32,224 nt of DNA from an uncultured Actinomycetes bacterium (GCA_902826025.1 CADEDH010000028.1:1-32224), one strand, 5' to 3'. Shown: positions 1 to 9,394, numbered from the stretch's first letter. Notes: a model not told the origin generated them from the sequence alone. Numbers and translations: made by a program.

Positions 1-95
1 GAGCGCTCGGCGCCCGGCGGGCTGGACCGTCTCGAAGCCTGCGCAGTGCAGCATCACCCGGCGACACCCCGCAACGGCATCTTGCGGCCACCTCA

Positions 96-114
96 CTAGG
101 ATCAGCCGTCCTAG
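96..114. promoter_or_regulatory. Short inverted repeat upstream of the AAA-M41 gene
   Basis: A perfect 6-bp inverted repeat (CTAGGA, 7-nt spacer, TCCTAG) lies about 100 bp before the GTG start at 214. It could be an operator half-site pair or a small hairpin. The rest of positions 1-213 holds no gene that I can support. The assignment as regulatory is only inference from location. Confidence 0.25.
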
Positions 115-198
115 GGGGGCAGGGGCGATCCCGTCGACTCGGCTCGTCTCCACCTCCCTCAGGGGCGTCCTCGCAGGTCGGGGACGGCTGAGGCGACC

Positions 199-204
199 AG
201 GAGG
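199..204 (+). promoter_or_regulatory. Ribosome binding site for the AAA-M41 gene
   Basis: A perfect AGGAGG lies 9 nt before the GTG at 214. It decides the start of the following gene, which has no ATG nearby in frame. Confidence 0.75.
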
Positions 205-213
205 CTTCGCGCT

Positions 214-2115
214 GTGCTCGACAAGAACACGATCATCGAACGGTCGAGGAAGCTGGACGAGGTGGCCGATTCGTTGAAGGAGCACTTCATCGGGATCGAC
301 GGCGTGATCGATGACCTCATCGCGTCGGTTCGGGTCTGGTACGTCGCTCCGGAGGTTCTCCGCCGGCCCGTGATCGTCAACCTGTGGGGCATGACCGGCG
401 TCGGCAAGACCGACCTGGTGCGCCGTATGGTGTCGGGCCTCGACCAGTCCAGCCGGTTCGTGGAGATCGAGCTGAGCAACATCGACACCTCGGGCTGGGC
501 CACCAACGTCAGCTCCGTGTTCGAGAACTTCGGCTTTCACGACGGCCACCCCGCCATCGTGCTCTTCGACGAGATCCAACGGTTCAACACCGTCAACCCC
601 GACGGGAGCCCGATCGAGCAGACGAGGTTCATGGATTTCTGGGAGCTGTTGAGCGATGGCCGCCTGTCGCGCCGCATGCGAAACTCACCGCTGGAAGCCT
701 GGATCAGCTCGCTGCGGATGCGCCGGATGGACTTCGACTTCCAGCGCCAACGGGCTGTCGACGACGCGGCCCGCGCCCAGATCGACCAGCAGCGGACCGC
801 CCCGATCGGACCGTACGAGGCGTCCCAGCTGCACCCGCTGCTGACCCACGGCGACCTGAGCCTCGATGCCGTGGCCGCCCTCGATTGTGATGGGGCGTTG
901 CGGGCGCTGGAGGCCGAGCGGGCGCGGGTCGATCCTTATGAACCGATCGACCATTCCCGAACCCTGACAATCATCTCCGGCAACCTCGACGAGGCCTTCA
1001 CCATGGCCGGCCAGACGGCGGAGGCCGACGTCGACGCCGACGTCTTCCACGCCTTCACCCAGAAGATCTCGGTGGTCGACATCAAGCACGCCCTCTCCCA
1101 GAAGTTCCGCCCCGAGCAGGTGGCCCGGTTCGGCAACACCCACATCGTGTACCGCAGCCTCCGCCGGCGGGATTTCGAGGCGCTGATCACCCGGGAGATC
1201 GATCGGGTCGTGACCCAGACGAGAGATCTGTTCGGCGTGGAGCTGACCGTCGATCCGTCGATGGCGGCGCTCCTCTACCGGAACGGGGTGTTCCCGGTGC
1301 AAGGGGTTCGACCCGTGCTGTCGAGCGTGATGGACATCCTGGAAGCGTCGCTGGCCCCGCTGCTGGTGGAAGCGGTGCTGGCCGACACCACCAGTATCGA
1401 GTTGGGCTACGACACTGCGGCGCAGGAGATGCTGGCCAGGGTCGGCGAGCGGGAGCGACGGTGGCGCTACCAGGGACGGGTGGATCGGATCCGCATCGTG
1501 AGCTCCGAGGACGCCATCACCAACGTGAGCGTGCACGAGGCCGGCCACGCCGTCGCCCACGTGGTGCTCCTCGGTGTGGCCCCGATCCAGATGAAGAGCC
1601 GCCTCGCGTCCTCCTACGCCGCAGGCTTCACCTTCGCCCACGATCTGTACCGCACCCGGGCCTCGCTGCTCTCGACGGTCAAGATCCTCCTGGCCGGCGG
1701 ACTGGCCGAGGAAGTGGTGTTCGGCGCGGCCAACGCCTCGATCGGGCGGGCCTCAGATCGGGAGCAGGCCACGATGCTGGTGCTGGACTACATCCGGCGG
1801 TTCGGCTTCGACGAGGAGTTCCAGGCCTGCTACTCGCTCGACGGCACTGCCTACTCGATCGGCACCGGCCCAACCGATCTCGACGCCGAGAAGCTCATGG
1901 CCCGGCTCGTGGCCGACACCAAAGAGCTGCTCGGCCGCCACCAGCGCTTCCTCGTCGCCCTCGCCACCAGCCTGCTGGAGCAAGCCGAGCTCAGCGGCAC
2001 GGCCATCGCCGAGATCGCAGCCCGCTTCGATCTACCGTGCGGCACGTTCCCCGAAGGCCACCAACTGATACCCGACTTCTCCCACCAACTCGACGTCGAA
2101 CGGGCCCGTACCTAG
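214..2115 (+). CDS. Clp-type AAA+ ATPase fused to FtsH-like M41 zinc metallopeptidase
   Basis: Probable ATP-dependent protease of 633 aa acting in the cytoplasm, since no membrane segment is visible. Seen in the sequence: Walker A GMTGVGKTD at about residues 59-67, Walker B AIVLFDEI at 114-121, and a Clp-like segment KFRPEQVARF near 297-306 that resembles the sensor/arginine-finger region of Clp ATPases. The C-terminal third carries the zinc motif HEAGH at 441-445 and a downstream GRASDREQAT stretch (Asp515) in the place of the third metal ligand of FtsH. In FtsH the ATPase is of the FtsH class and is preceded by two membrane helices; here the ATPase looks like the Clp/AAA_2 class and the helices are absent, so this is not a normal ftsH. 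The start is GTG with a strong RBS. It converges on the SARP gene with a 22-bp gap. Substrates are unknown. Confidence 0.8.
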   Translation: MLDKNTIIERSRKLDEVADSLKEHFIGIDGVIDDLIASVRVWYVAPEVLRRPVIVNLWGMTGVGKTDLVRRMVSGLDQSSRFVEIELSNIDTSGWATNVSSVFENFGFHDGHPAIVLFDEIQRFNTVNPDGSPIEQTRFMDFWELLSDGRLSRRMRNSPLEAWISSLRMRRMDFDFQRQRAVDDAARAQIDQQRTAPIGPYEASQLHPLLTHGDLSLDAVAALDCDGALRALEAERARVDPYEPIDHSRTLTIISGNLDEAFTMAGQTAEADVDADVFHAFTQKISVVDIKHALSQKFRPEQVARFGNTHIVYRSLRRRDFEALITREIDRVVTQTRDLFGVELTVDPSMAALLYRNGVFPVQGVRPVLSSVMDILEASLAPLLVEAVLADTTSIELGYDTAAQEMLARVGERERRWRYQGRVDRIRIVSSEDAITNVSVHEAGHAVAHVVLLGVAPIQMKSRLASSYAAGFTFAHDLYRTRASLLSTVKILLAGGLAEEVVFGAANASIGRASDREQATMLVLDYIRRFGFDEEFQACYSLDGTAYSIGTGPTDLDAEKLMARLVADTKELLGRHQRFLVALATSLLEQAELSGTAIAEIAARFDLPCGTFPEGHQLIPDFSHQLDVERART

Positions 2116-2137
2116 CTGTGACGAGCGGGGAGAGTTG

Positions 2138-5100
2138 TCACGCTGCTCGGCCTGCCGCCCCCAGAGCCCGGATCTCGTCGGCCACGACCGGCATCCCCAG
2201 ATCGGATGCGATCCGCAGTGAGCGATCGAGGTGGCGTCGCCCACGATCCACATCAGCGCTCGCCTCACGGCTGAGCAGCAGCCGCCCGAGCCCGAGCCGG
2301 GTCCTGGCCTCGAGCGGCGGAGCGTTCAGTTTCTGCTCGGTTTCGAGCGCCCGGTGGAACCACTGCTCCGCCTCCTGCGATGCCCCCCGCCGGATGGCCA
2401 GCATGCCGAGGTAGCGGTCGACGGTGCCGTGCAACAGGTACGAGGCGTCAGGCGACGAGATCATTCCCGAGTAGGGACGCAACGCCGACCAGACGATCCC
2501 CACCTCGGTCGGGTCGCCGACCACGGCCGCCGCCTCAGCCAACACGCTCAGCCGCAGCAGGAACGTGGCGTCCCGGGGCAGATCGGGCAGGCCCGGCCGG
2601 GCCAGTTCGCCCACGATCTGCGCCGCATCCTCGAACCGCCCGGAGTCCAGGTAAGGGGCTGCCAGTCCGAGCCGGAAGTGGCCCAGGCCAGGGTCGGCCG
2701 CGATCATGCTCTCCACCAGGGCGACGAGATCAGCGGTTCTGCCGATCTCGCGGTGGATGCCGATCTGGTGGGCGGCCCACACCTGATGGGCGTCGGGATC
2801 GTCCGGGTTCTCCTCCAGATATCGATCGGCGGCGACCAGTGCATCGTCCCAGCGGCCCTCCAGTCGGGCGTGGACGATCCTGGTGTTGAGGGCCGCCGCT
2901 CCGATGTCGGCTGCCCTCGTCTGTCCCCATTCGCGCTCCACCTCGAGACGGTTCCGGTCGAAGCCGACCCGATCGCCGGCGGCCAGGTCGACCAGCGCCC
3001 GGCGCACGATCAGGCTGGGGATTCCCCGGGGTGTTGGCCCGGCTGTCACCTCTGCCTGGGCCAGCCGGCGCAGGTCCAGTATCTCGTCCATCCGCTCCGT
3101 ACCCAGCAGGGCGAAGCCCTTGACCGCGATCGCCTCCAGCCGGGTGGCACTGTTGCCGTCGGCCTGGGCCAGAGCCAGAGCCTCGTCCGCCGCCTCCAAG
3201 GCCACGTCTCGCCGCCCGCTGCGCGCTTCGAGGTCGGCCTGGAGGATCAACGCCCGGCTCCTCAGCACGGCCGGGCCGGGCGCCACGGCCGAGAGCGCAA
3301 CGACCTCGTCCACGAGCCGTCGCTCGTCGTCTTCCATGGTCGTCGTCGACTGGGGATACGCCTCGGCCGCCCGAATCAGGCGCTCCAGGGAGCCGAGCTC
3401 TCGGGCGTCGGCTGCGGCCCGCAGCGCGTAGCTCGCGTCGTGACTCCGCTTCAACAGTCGGTGCAGCACCGCCAACTCGAGCAGCAGGTCGCACCGGAGC
3501 TCTGCGCTCAGCGGGGAGTGCGCCTCGACCACCGACAGGGTCTGCTCCAGCCGCTCGGCCGCCGTCTCGTGGGCCGCACGTTCGCTGAGTTGTCGCGCCG
3601 CGGCGATGGCATGGTGAACCGCCGGTGCGATCGGTATCAGGGGAATGGCATCGAGCGAGTGGCGGGCCAGGGCCTCCAGATCCGTGGATCGGATGGCGAT
3701 CAGACCCTCCAACGCCCGCCGGTGGAGGTGCCGCCGACGGGCGCCCGTGAGCTCGTCGAGCACCGCTTGGCGAACGAGAGCATGGGGAAAGGCGTAGGTG
3801 GCAGCGCCCGTCTCGGTCAACAGCCGCCGTTCCACCGCCACGTCGAGTGCATCGATCAGGGCTCCCGACTCGATGCCGTCGCTGGTGGCCATCGCCTCCA
3901 GCAGGGTGAACGGGACCTCGCCTCCGACTGTGGCCACCAGGGCCAGCACCCGCCGGGCTGGCTCGGGCAACCGCGCCGTCCGGCGCGACAGTATCTCCTG
4001 GATACTGACCGGTAAGCCTCGTCCATCGCCGGCGAGCGCCCGGACCGCGGCCCCGTCGAGCCGGCCGCCGTCGATCAGGTGGCGGAGCATCTCCCGAGCG
4101 AAGAACGGGTTGCCGCCGGTAACGGTCATCAGCTTGTTGGGCAGCCCGGAGTCGAAGGTTGCTCCCGGTGTGCTCACCTCGATCAGACGCTGAGTGTCCG
4201 TCTCGTCGAAGCCGCCGATCGTGAGCCTGACGGCCTGATCGTCACGGTGCATGTCGGCCAGAAGGTCGAGCAGAGGCTCCGACCGGTCGGGCTCGGCCTC
4301 CCGGTAGGTGCCGATGAGCAGAAGCCGTAGCGGCCGGTCGGCGCGGAGCAGATGGCGGATGAGTAGCAGGGTCGACTGTTCGGCCCAGTGGAGGTCATCG
4401 AGCACGAGCACCAGTGGCCCCTCGCTGCCGGCCAGTGTCAGCAGCTCGGCTACCGCCTCGAAGAGCATCCACCGCTCCGCAGCCGGATCGGCTCGTACCG
4501 GAAGCCGCTCGCCGGTCACCGACGGGGGCAGGGGCACGAGCCGGCTCAGCTCCTGCACGCCGGGCATGGCAGCCAGCGTCGACGGCGCCAGTCGGTGGAC
4601 CAGAGCCCGCACCGGCTCCACCAGCGCCTGGTAGGGGCCGGCGAACCCCTCGTCGCACCGGCCGTACAGAACGGTGGCGCCGTCCTCGGCCACCAGCCGA
4701 CCAAACTCGGCGCACAGCGTGGTCTTGCCTATCCCGGCGTCGCCGCTCACCATCACCGCCGCCCGATCGCCTGCTCGGCTGCTCGCCCGGATCTGTCGCC
4801 AGGCGTGCTCCAGCGTCTTCAGCTCGGCGTTGCGCCCTACGAACGGTGTGACGGCGCGCACCACCGGCGCCGACCGGCTCGGGGCGGGCACCGCGGTGGG
4901 AACGGTCTGGCGCAGGATGCGCAACTCCAGCTCGCGCGCCTCGGGAGACGGCTCGAGCCCCAGCTGCTCGACCAGCCGATGCCGCAGATCCCGGTAGACC
5001 TCCAGGGCCTCGGCCTGTCGCCCGTCCTGGTAGAGGGCCGACATGAGGAGAACCGCCAGCTTCTCGACCAGGGGATTGTCGGCCGCCGCCCGCTGCAACT

Positions 5101-5617
5101 CAGGGAGTACCGTCGCCCGCTGGCCCGACTCGAGCAGCAGCTCGGCGTGACGCACGAGGCAGCTCACCCGGAGCTCGTTGAGCCACACTCGTTCCCGGTT
5201 GACGCTCGGAGCATTGATGCCGTCATAGGGCTCGGCCGAACCGATCAGCCGCAGGGCTTCGGCCAGGAGACTGACCGCTGTCGGGCCCGCCGCCACGCGT
5301 GCCTGCTCGCCCAGCTCGACGAATCGGTCGACGTCGAAGGTGTCGATGGCGATGTCGAGTCGGTAGGCGCCCGATCGGCTCTCGATGGTGGCCGCGGCGT
5401 GGAGCAGCCGTCGCAGTCGTGAGACGTATCCCCGTAGCGCCTTGCGAACGGCTGGTGGGGGCGATGGCCCCCACACCTCGTCGATCAGCTGCTCGACCCG
5501 GACCGGCCGACCCCGGTTGGCCAGGAGGACAGCGAGCACAGCGGCCTGCCGTGGCCCACCGACGCCCGAGCTCGGGTCGGTCAGGCGCAGTCCTCCGAGC
5601 GCACTGAGGCGAGGCAT
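2138..5617 (-). CDS. SARP/BTAD-family transcriptional regulator with AAA ATPase and TPR-like C-terminus
   Basis: Large regulator of 1159 aa, of the AfsR-like multidomain class. Visible domains: an OmpR-type winged helix at about residues 1-95 (including VEQLIDEVWG and LRGYVSRLRRLL), a bacterial transcriptional activator domain at about 96-240 ending in LVEQLGLEPSPEARELE, then a STAND-like ATPase with Walker A SGDAGIGKTTL at 291-301 and Walker B LVLVLDDLHWA at 402-412. The rest, about 600-1159, is alpha-helical and TPR-like. Such proteins bind direct repeats near promoters and switch with ATP/ADP state or partner binding. The gene is divergent from a Ser/Thr kinase across about 144 bp. AfsR is phosphorylated by the kinase AfsK in Streptomyces, so this pairing could be functional; that link is inference. 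The target genes are not shown by the sequence. Confidence 0.88.
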   Translation of the reverse strand: MPRLSALGGLRLTDPSSGVGGPRQAAVLAVLLANRGRPVRVEQLIDEVWGPSPPPAVRKALRGYVSRLRRLLHAAATIESRSGAYRLDIAIDTFDVDRFVELGEQARVAAGPTAVSLLAEALRLIGSAEPYDGINAPSVNRERVWLNELRVSCLVRHAELLLESGQRATVLPELQRAAADNPLVEKLAVLLMSALYQDGRQAEALEVYRDLRHRLVEQLGLEPSPEARELELRILRQTVPTAVPAPSRSAPVVRAVTPFVGRNAELKTLEHAWRQIRASSRAGDRAAVMVSGDAGIGKTTLCAEFGRLVAEDGATVLYGRCDEGFAGPYQALVEPVRALVHRLAPSTLAAMPGVQELSRLVPLPPSVTGERLPVRADPAAERWMLFEAVAELLTLAGSEGPLVLVLDDLHWAEQSTLLLIRHLLRADRPLRLLLIGTYREAEPDRSEPLLDLLADMHRDDQAVRLTIGGFDETDTQRLIEVSTPGATFDSGLPNKLMTVTGGNPFFAREMLRHLIDGGRLDGAAVRALAGDGRGLPVSIQEILSRRTARLPEPARRVLALVATVGGEVPFTLLEAMATSDGIESGALIDALDVAVERRLLTETGAATYAFPHALVRQAVLDELTGARRRHLHRRALEGLIAIRSTDLEALARHSLDAIPLIPIAPAVHHAIAAARQLSERAAHETAAERLEQTLSVVEAHSPLSAELRCDLLLELAVLHRLLKRSHDASYALRAAADARELGSLERLIRAAEAYPQSTTTMEDDERRLVDEVVALSAVAPGPAVLRSRALILQADLEARSGRRDVALEAADEALALAQADGNSATRLEAIAVKGFALLGTERMDEILDLRRLAQAEVTAGPTPRGIPSLIVRRALVDLAAGDRVGFDRNRLEVEREWGQTRAADIGAAALNTRIVHARLEGRWDDALVAADRYLEENPDDPDAHQVWAAHQIGIHREIGRTADLVALVESMIAADPGLGHFRLGLAAPYLDSGRFEDAAQIVGELARPGLPDLPRDATFLLRLSVLAEAAAVVGDPTEVGIVWSALRPYSGMISSPDASYLLHGTVDRYLGMLAIRRGASQEAEQWFHRALETEQKLNAPPLEARTRLGLGRLLLSREASADVDRGRRHLDRSLRIASDLGMPVVADEIRALGAAGRAA

Positions 5618-5761
5618 GAACCATAACGCTACTGCCTGGCCCGCCTCTGCAACCAGGTATTAACGCCGCCATGGCCAGTACTGCAACCACCGTGATCGAC
5701 ACTCGATTGCAGGCGCGGTGTCGCCCACGTGCACCGCCACCTGAAGGGCTGGGGAGCTGAC

Positions 5762-7420
5762 GTGACGACGAGCACGCGAGACATAGGCAAGTACCGGAAC
5801 GCGGAGCTGATCAGCCAGGGCGGATTCGGATCCGTCTATCGCGCCGTCGACCACGAGCATGGTCGGGCCGTGGCGGTGAAGGTGTTGAGCGGCCGGATGG
5901 GCGAGACCGAATGCCGCCGGTTCGATCGCGAGCGCCAGACGATGGGCCGTCTTAGCGGGCATCCCAACATCGTGCCGATCTACGACTCCGGCTACACCGA
6001 CCAGGGCGAGGCCTACATCGTCATGGAGCTGGCCACGGGCGGGTCGCTCCGGGACCGCCTGGCAACAACCGGCGTCTTCCGTTGGCCCGAAGCCGTGGCG
6101 GTCATGGCCCCCATAGCGGCGGCAACCCAGATGGCCCACGACCACGGGGTCCTGCACCGCGACATCAAACCCGACAACATCCTGATCGACCAGTTCGGCA
6201 ACCCGAAGTTGTCCGACTTCGGGATCGCCGCCGTAGCCAACAATGCCACTGCCACCACCAGCACCACGGCCACCCTGGCCCACGCCGCTCCCGAGATCCT
6301 CCAGGGGCGGTCGGCCTCGGTCGCCAGCGATGTCTACGCCGTCGGCTCCACCCTCTACAACCTGATCACGGGATACCCGCCGTTCCTCCAGCCCGGCGAC
6401 GAAGGCGTCACGCCCATGATCACGCGGGCCTTGAGTGCGCCACCCCCGGACCTCCGCCTGTGCGGGGTGCCGGATGCCGTGGCCCGAGTGGTGGAACAAG
6501 CGTTGGCCAAGGCTCCCGAGGCCCGGCAGGCGACGGCCGGGCAACTGTCGGCCGAGCTGGTGGCCGCCCTGGGCGGCACTGTGGCCAACCCGGTCGAGGC
6601 CCGAACCGTCGCCTCCCCGGCCCCGATCCCGGTACCGTCTCCGGCCTACACGCAGGTCACCGGTCCGCCCGTCTTCCGGCCGGCGCCGGCACCCGAACCT
6701 CAGACGGTCGCGTCGGCCCCGACCGTGCATCGGGCGCCGCAATGGGGCGATCCTGGGGCTCCATCCGCCGGTTGGGGTGCCGGCGCCGGGCCCGGACCGG
6801 GGGCCGGTGCCCCTGTCGCCACCCACGCCCCGGCTTCGTCTGGCGGCGGCCGGGGATCCTCACCGCTCCTGCTGGGAGGGCTCGGCCTCATGGCTGCCCT
6901 GGCCGTGGGTGGCCTGGCCTACGGCTTGGGGGCCGGCAACAACTCGAACCCGCCGCCATCGAGCGCCAGCACCGCCAGCACAGCCAGCACGGCGAGCACC
7001 GTCAGTGCCACCACGGCGACCATCCCGGCCGGTCCCACCTCCACCGTCCCACGGAGCACGACCACCGACCAGGCGACCGACGAAACCTTGTTCACGGGCT
7101 TCACCGCCGACACGACGATCGTGTGGGACCGGGGCGATGGCGACGTCTACACCGCCGGGGTCGTGATCGACGGGGCGACGGGCGTGCTGGTCGTCGCGGC
7201 GCCGGACCCGTCCACGGGGTTGCTGATCGAGGTCCACCAGGATCTGACCCTGGCCAGCACGTCGGACGGCCAGTGGGTCTACTACGGCTCGAATCCGACC
7301 CTGCTCGATGGGGAGCCACTGCCCGACTACGACCCTGACTGGCTGATCCTGGCCCAGGACAGTGCCGGCTGGTACCTCTCCGACGTCTGTGATTCCGCCG
7401 GCTGCTACCCGATCAGCTAG
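5762..7420 (+). CDS. Membrane-anchored Ser/Thr protein kinase (PknB-like)
   Basis: Hanks-type kinase, 552 aa from the GTG at 5762, chosen because GGGGAG lies 5 nt upstream; an in-frame GTG at 5729 would add 11 residues. Kinase motifs are complete: glycine loop SQGGFGSVY (about 18-26), VAVK lysine 40, catalytic HRDIKPDN (132-139), DFG (152-154) and APE (176-178). A Pro/Ala/Gly-rich juxtamembrane linker (about 275-365) leads to one membrane helix (about 368-389), then a short Ser/Ala/Thr repeat and an extracellular domain of about 110 residues ending in two cysteines (VCDSAGCYPIS). There are no PASTA repeats. The outer domain would be the sensor; I do not recognise its fold. It is divergent from the SARP regulator and its 3' end overlaps the receptor gene on the other strand by 8 bp. 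Confidence 0.9.
   Translation: MTTSTRDIGKYRNAELISQGGFGSVYRAVDHEHGRAVAVKVLSGRMGETECRRFDRERQTMGRLSGHPNIVPIYDSGYTDQGEAYIVMELATGGSLRDRLATTGVFRWPEAVAVMAPIAAATQMAHDHGVLHRDIKPDNILIDQFGNPKLSDFGIAAVANNATATTSTTATLAHAAPEILQGRSASVASDVYAVGSTLYNLITGYPPFLQPGDEGVTPMITRALSAPPPDLRLCGVPDAVARVVEQALAKAPEARQATAGQLSAELVAALGGTVANPVEARTVASPAPIPVPSPAYTQVTGPPVFRPAPAPEPQTVASAPTVHRAPQWGDPGAPSAGWGAGAGPGPGAGAPVATHAPASSGGGRGSSPLLLGGLGLMAALAVGGLAYGLGAGNNSNPPPSSASTASTASTASTVSATTATIPAGPTSTVPRSTTTDQATDETLFTGFTADTTIVWDRGDGDVYTAGVVIDGATGVLVVAAPDPSTGLLIEVHQDLTLASTSDGQWVYYGSNPTLLDGEPLPDYDPDWLILAQDSAGWYLSDVCDSAGCYPIS
6960..7015 (+). repeat. Ser-Ala-Thr low-complexity repeat in the kinase
   Basis: Imperfect repeats of a 9-nt unit like AGCACCGCC encode serially repeated Ala-Ser-Thr just outside the predicted membrane helix of the kinase. 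It probably serves as a flexible, possibly glycosylated stalk. Slippage could change its length between strains. Confidence 0.5.
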
Positions 7421-9254
7421 GGCTGCCGAAGACGACGGCGGTCAGCTCCGAAGCCATCCCGGCCACGGCGTCGGCCGAGCTCTGCATCGAGTTGGCCGCC
7501 GCCCAGCTCCGCTCGGCCGCCTCGGCCAGCACCACGTTGCTGGTGGCGATCTCGTAGGCATCGTGAGTGGCCGATGCCGTGATGCGGGCCACGTCGTTGG
7601 CCGTGCCCGACTGCTCGTCGGTGGCCTCGGCGATGATGACCGAGTAGCCCCTGATCCGATCGACGGCCTCCTTGATCGACGCGTTGGCCTCGATGGCCCG
7701 GGACGCGTCTCCCTGGATGCGGCCCACCAGGTCCCCGATCTCGTGGGTGGCCCGGGCGGTGCCCTCGGCCAGTTCCTTCACCGACTCGGCCACCACGGCG
7801 AACCCCCGCCCGGCCAGCCCGGCCCGTGACGCCTCGATCGAGGCGTTGAGAGCCAGCATGTTCGTCTGCTCGGCCAGCGATCGGATGATCCCCAGCACCC
7901 GGTCGATCGCCTCGCTCGATCGCCCCAGTTCGGTGACCGTCTCCGATGATCGCTCGGCTACCGCCACCGCCTCCTCGGCGAACGACGACGCCTCGGTGGC
8001 GTTGCGGGCCACCTCGGCGAACGAGCCGTTCAGCTCCTCCACGGCGGCGGCGATCACCGAGATCCCGGTGTTCAGCTGTTCAGTCGACACCGCAATGTCC
8101 GACGCCCGCTGCGACACGTCCTGCGAGCTGCTCATCAGCCCGTCGGCCACGGCCTTCAGCTCACCCGCCGCCCCCAACGCCATCCCCACCGCGTGCCCCA
8201 TCGGCTTCGCCAGCCGGCGGGCCAGCACGTACGACACGGTCGCTATGGCCGCAGTCAGCAGCACGCCGATCATCAGCAGGGCTCGGCGCAGATCATCGGC
8301 CCCGGCCATGACGGCAGAGTGCTCCTGTGAGATGAAAATCGTCCACCCGTACCCCGGGAACCCGAGCGCCCCGTCGGTGACCGCATAGCCGGTCAGCAGC
8401 GTCTGTCCCTCGAGGTCGCGCTCCGTGAAGTACCCCGAAGCGCCGAGCACGGGTTCGATCCCGTCGGGAAGGGCATGGATCCCGTCGTCCCTGTCCGAAC
8501 CCTCGTCGGCCAGGACCTCGCTACCGGCGATCACCTCCACGTCGGCGGTGCTGGTTCCCGACGACCGGAGATCCTGCTGGGTGGCGGCGGCGATGTCGCC
8601 CACCACCCGGTCGAACGACGCCTCGTTGTGCCAGACGCCGGCGAAGTCCCCGTCGGGCCCGGTGATGGCGGCCGTGAACGGCAGGGTCATCCGGTTGTCG
8701 CCGTACACCTCGTCCACCAGGCCGCTCCGGATCGGCGGCTCGACGTAGGTACCAGCCGACCCGTTACCGTCCCGCATCGCCACGAACCATGGCGCCGACG
8801 AGAGATCGCGGCCCAGCACGTCGCCAGTCGATACCGGACGGCCGGTGTGATCCACCGAGTTGACGGCAACCACCACCCCGGCGGCGTCGGTGACGACCAT
8901 GAGGTCGTAGACGCCGTAGAGGCCCATCAGCGCGTCGGCCACCTCGGCCGCCGCCGCTGGAGAACGTCGCACGGCGGGCGAGACAGCGAAGGCCTGGGCA
9001 TCGCCGTAGCGCTCGAACAGGTTGCGATCGATCAGCTCGCCGGCGCTCACCGCCGCTGCCTCCACCTCGGAACGGGCCGACGTCAGGTCGGCTTCGCGCA
9101 CCCGCTGGACCGCCTCCCAGCCGACCAGGGCGAACGGCATGACGCCCACCAGCACCAGGACGACCACCAGCTTGGTCCGCAACCCGAACCGGCGAGCGAG
9201 GGCGCCAGAGGGCCCGTATCTCCTGGCGCCTGGTTCCCCCACGTGGCGGTGCAT
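7413..9254 (-). CDS. Methyl-accepting chemotaxis-type transducer with extracellular dCache-like sensor
   Basis: Membrane receptor of 613 aa from ATG 9254; a GTG at 9344 would add 30 residues and neither has a clear RBS. Order of parts: a short Arg-rich N-terminus, membrane helix LVVVLVLVGVMPFALVGW, a sensor of about 270 residues resembling dCache domains (AFAVSPAVRR, WTIFISQEHSAVM), second helix near LLMIGVLLTAAIATVSYVLA, then a coiled-coil signalling domain whose tip reads LAEQTNMLALNASIEASRAG. A HAMP domain is hardly recognisable between helix and coil. The usual RAGEAGRGFAVVA tip reads RAGLAGRGFAVVA here. No CheA/CheW genes are nearby, so the output partner is unknown; it could act on motility or another kinase system. 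Confidence 0.85.
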   Translation of the reverse strand: MHRHVGEPGARRYGPSGALARRFGLRTKLVVVLVLVGVMPFALVGWEAVQRVREADLTSARSEVEAAAVSAGELIDRNLFERYGDAQAFAVSPAVRRSPAAAAEVADALMGLYGVYDLMVVTDAAGVVVAVNSVDHTGRPVSTGDVLGRDLSSAPWFVAMRDGNGSAGTYVEPPIRSGLVDEVYGDNRMTLPFTAAITGPDGDFAGVWHNEASFDRVVGDIAAATQQDLRSSGTSTADVEVIAGSEVLADEGSDRDDGIHALPDGIEPVLGASGYFTERDLEGQTLLTGYAVTDGALGFPGYGWTIFISQEHSAVMAGADDLRRALLMIGVLLTAAIATVSYVLARRLAKPMGHAVGMALGAAGELKAVADGLMSSSQDVSQRASDIAVSTEQLNTGISVIAAAVEELNGSFAEVARNATEASSFAEEAVAVAERSSETVTELGRSSEAIDRVLGIIRSLAEQTNMLALNASIEASRAGLAGRGFAVVAESVKELAEGTARATHEIGDLVGRIQGDASRAIEANASIKEAVDRIRGYSVIIAEATDEQSGTANDVARITASATHDAYEIATSNVVLAEAAERSWAAANSMQSSADAVAGMASELTAVVFGSPS

Positions 9255-9341
9255 ACCGGGCCCGTCGGCGGCGCCCGCCGCCCGCTGAGTGGCGGTGGCC
9301 CCGAATGGGCCATCAGTCCCGTGGAAAATAGGGCCCCGGCC

Positions 9342-9394
9342 CACCGGGCGCCGGTGCGTGAACCTGACACCGGCAGGAACTCGCCGGAGGCGAG
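9342..9394. other. Two small hairpins between phosphotransferase and receptor genes
   Basis: Two perfect 6-bp stems with 3-nt loops are present: CACCGG/CCGGTG at 9342-9356 and CTCGCC/GGCGAG at 9380-9394. They follow the phosphotransferase stop on the minus strand and precede the receptor. No T-run follows, so a classic intrinsic terminator is not shown; they may be weak terminators or part of a structured leader. Confidence 0.3.

Noticed and set aside
2231..4015. 594-codon plus-strand frame opposite the SARP gene
   Set aside because: Antisense to a gene with clear winged-helix, ATPase and TPR features; its own translation has no recognisable motif.
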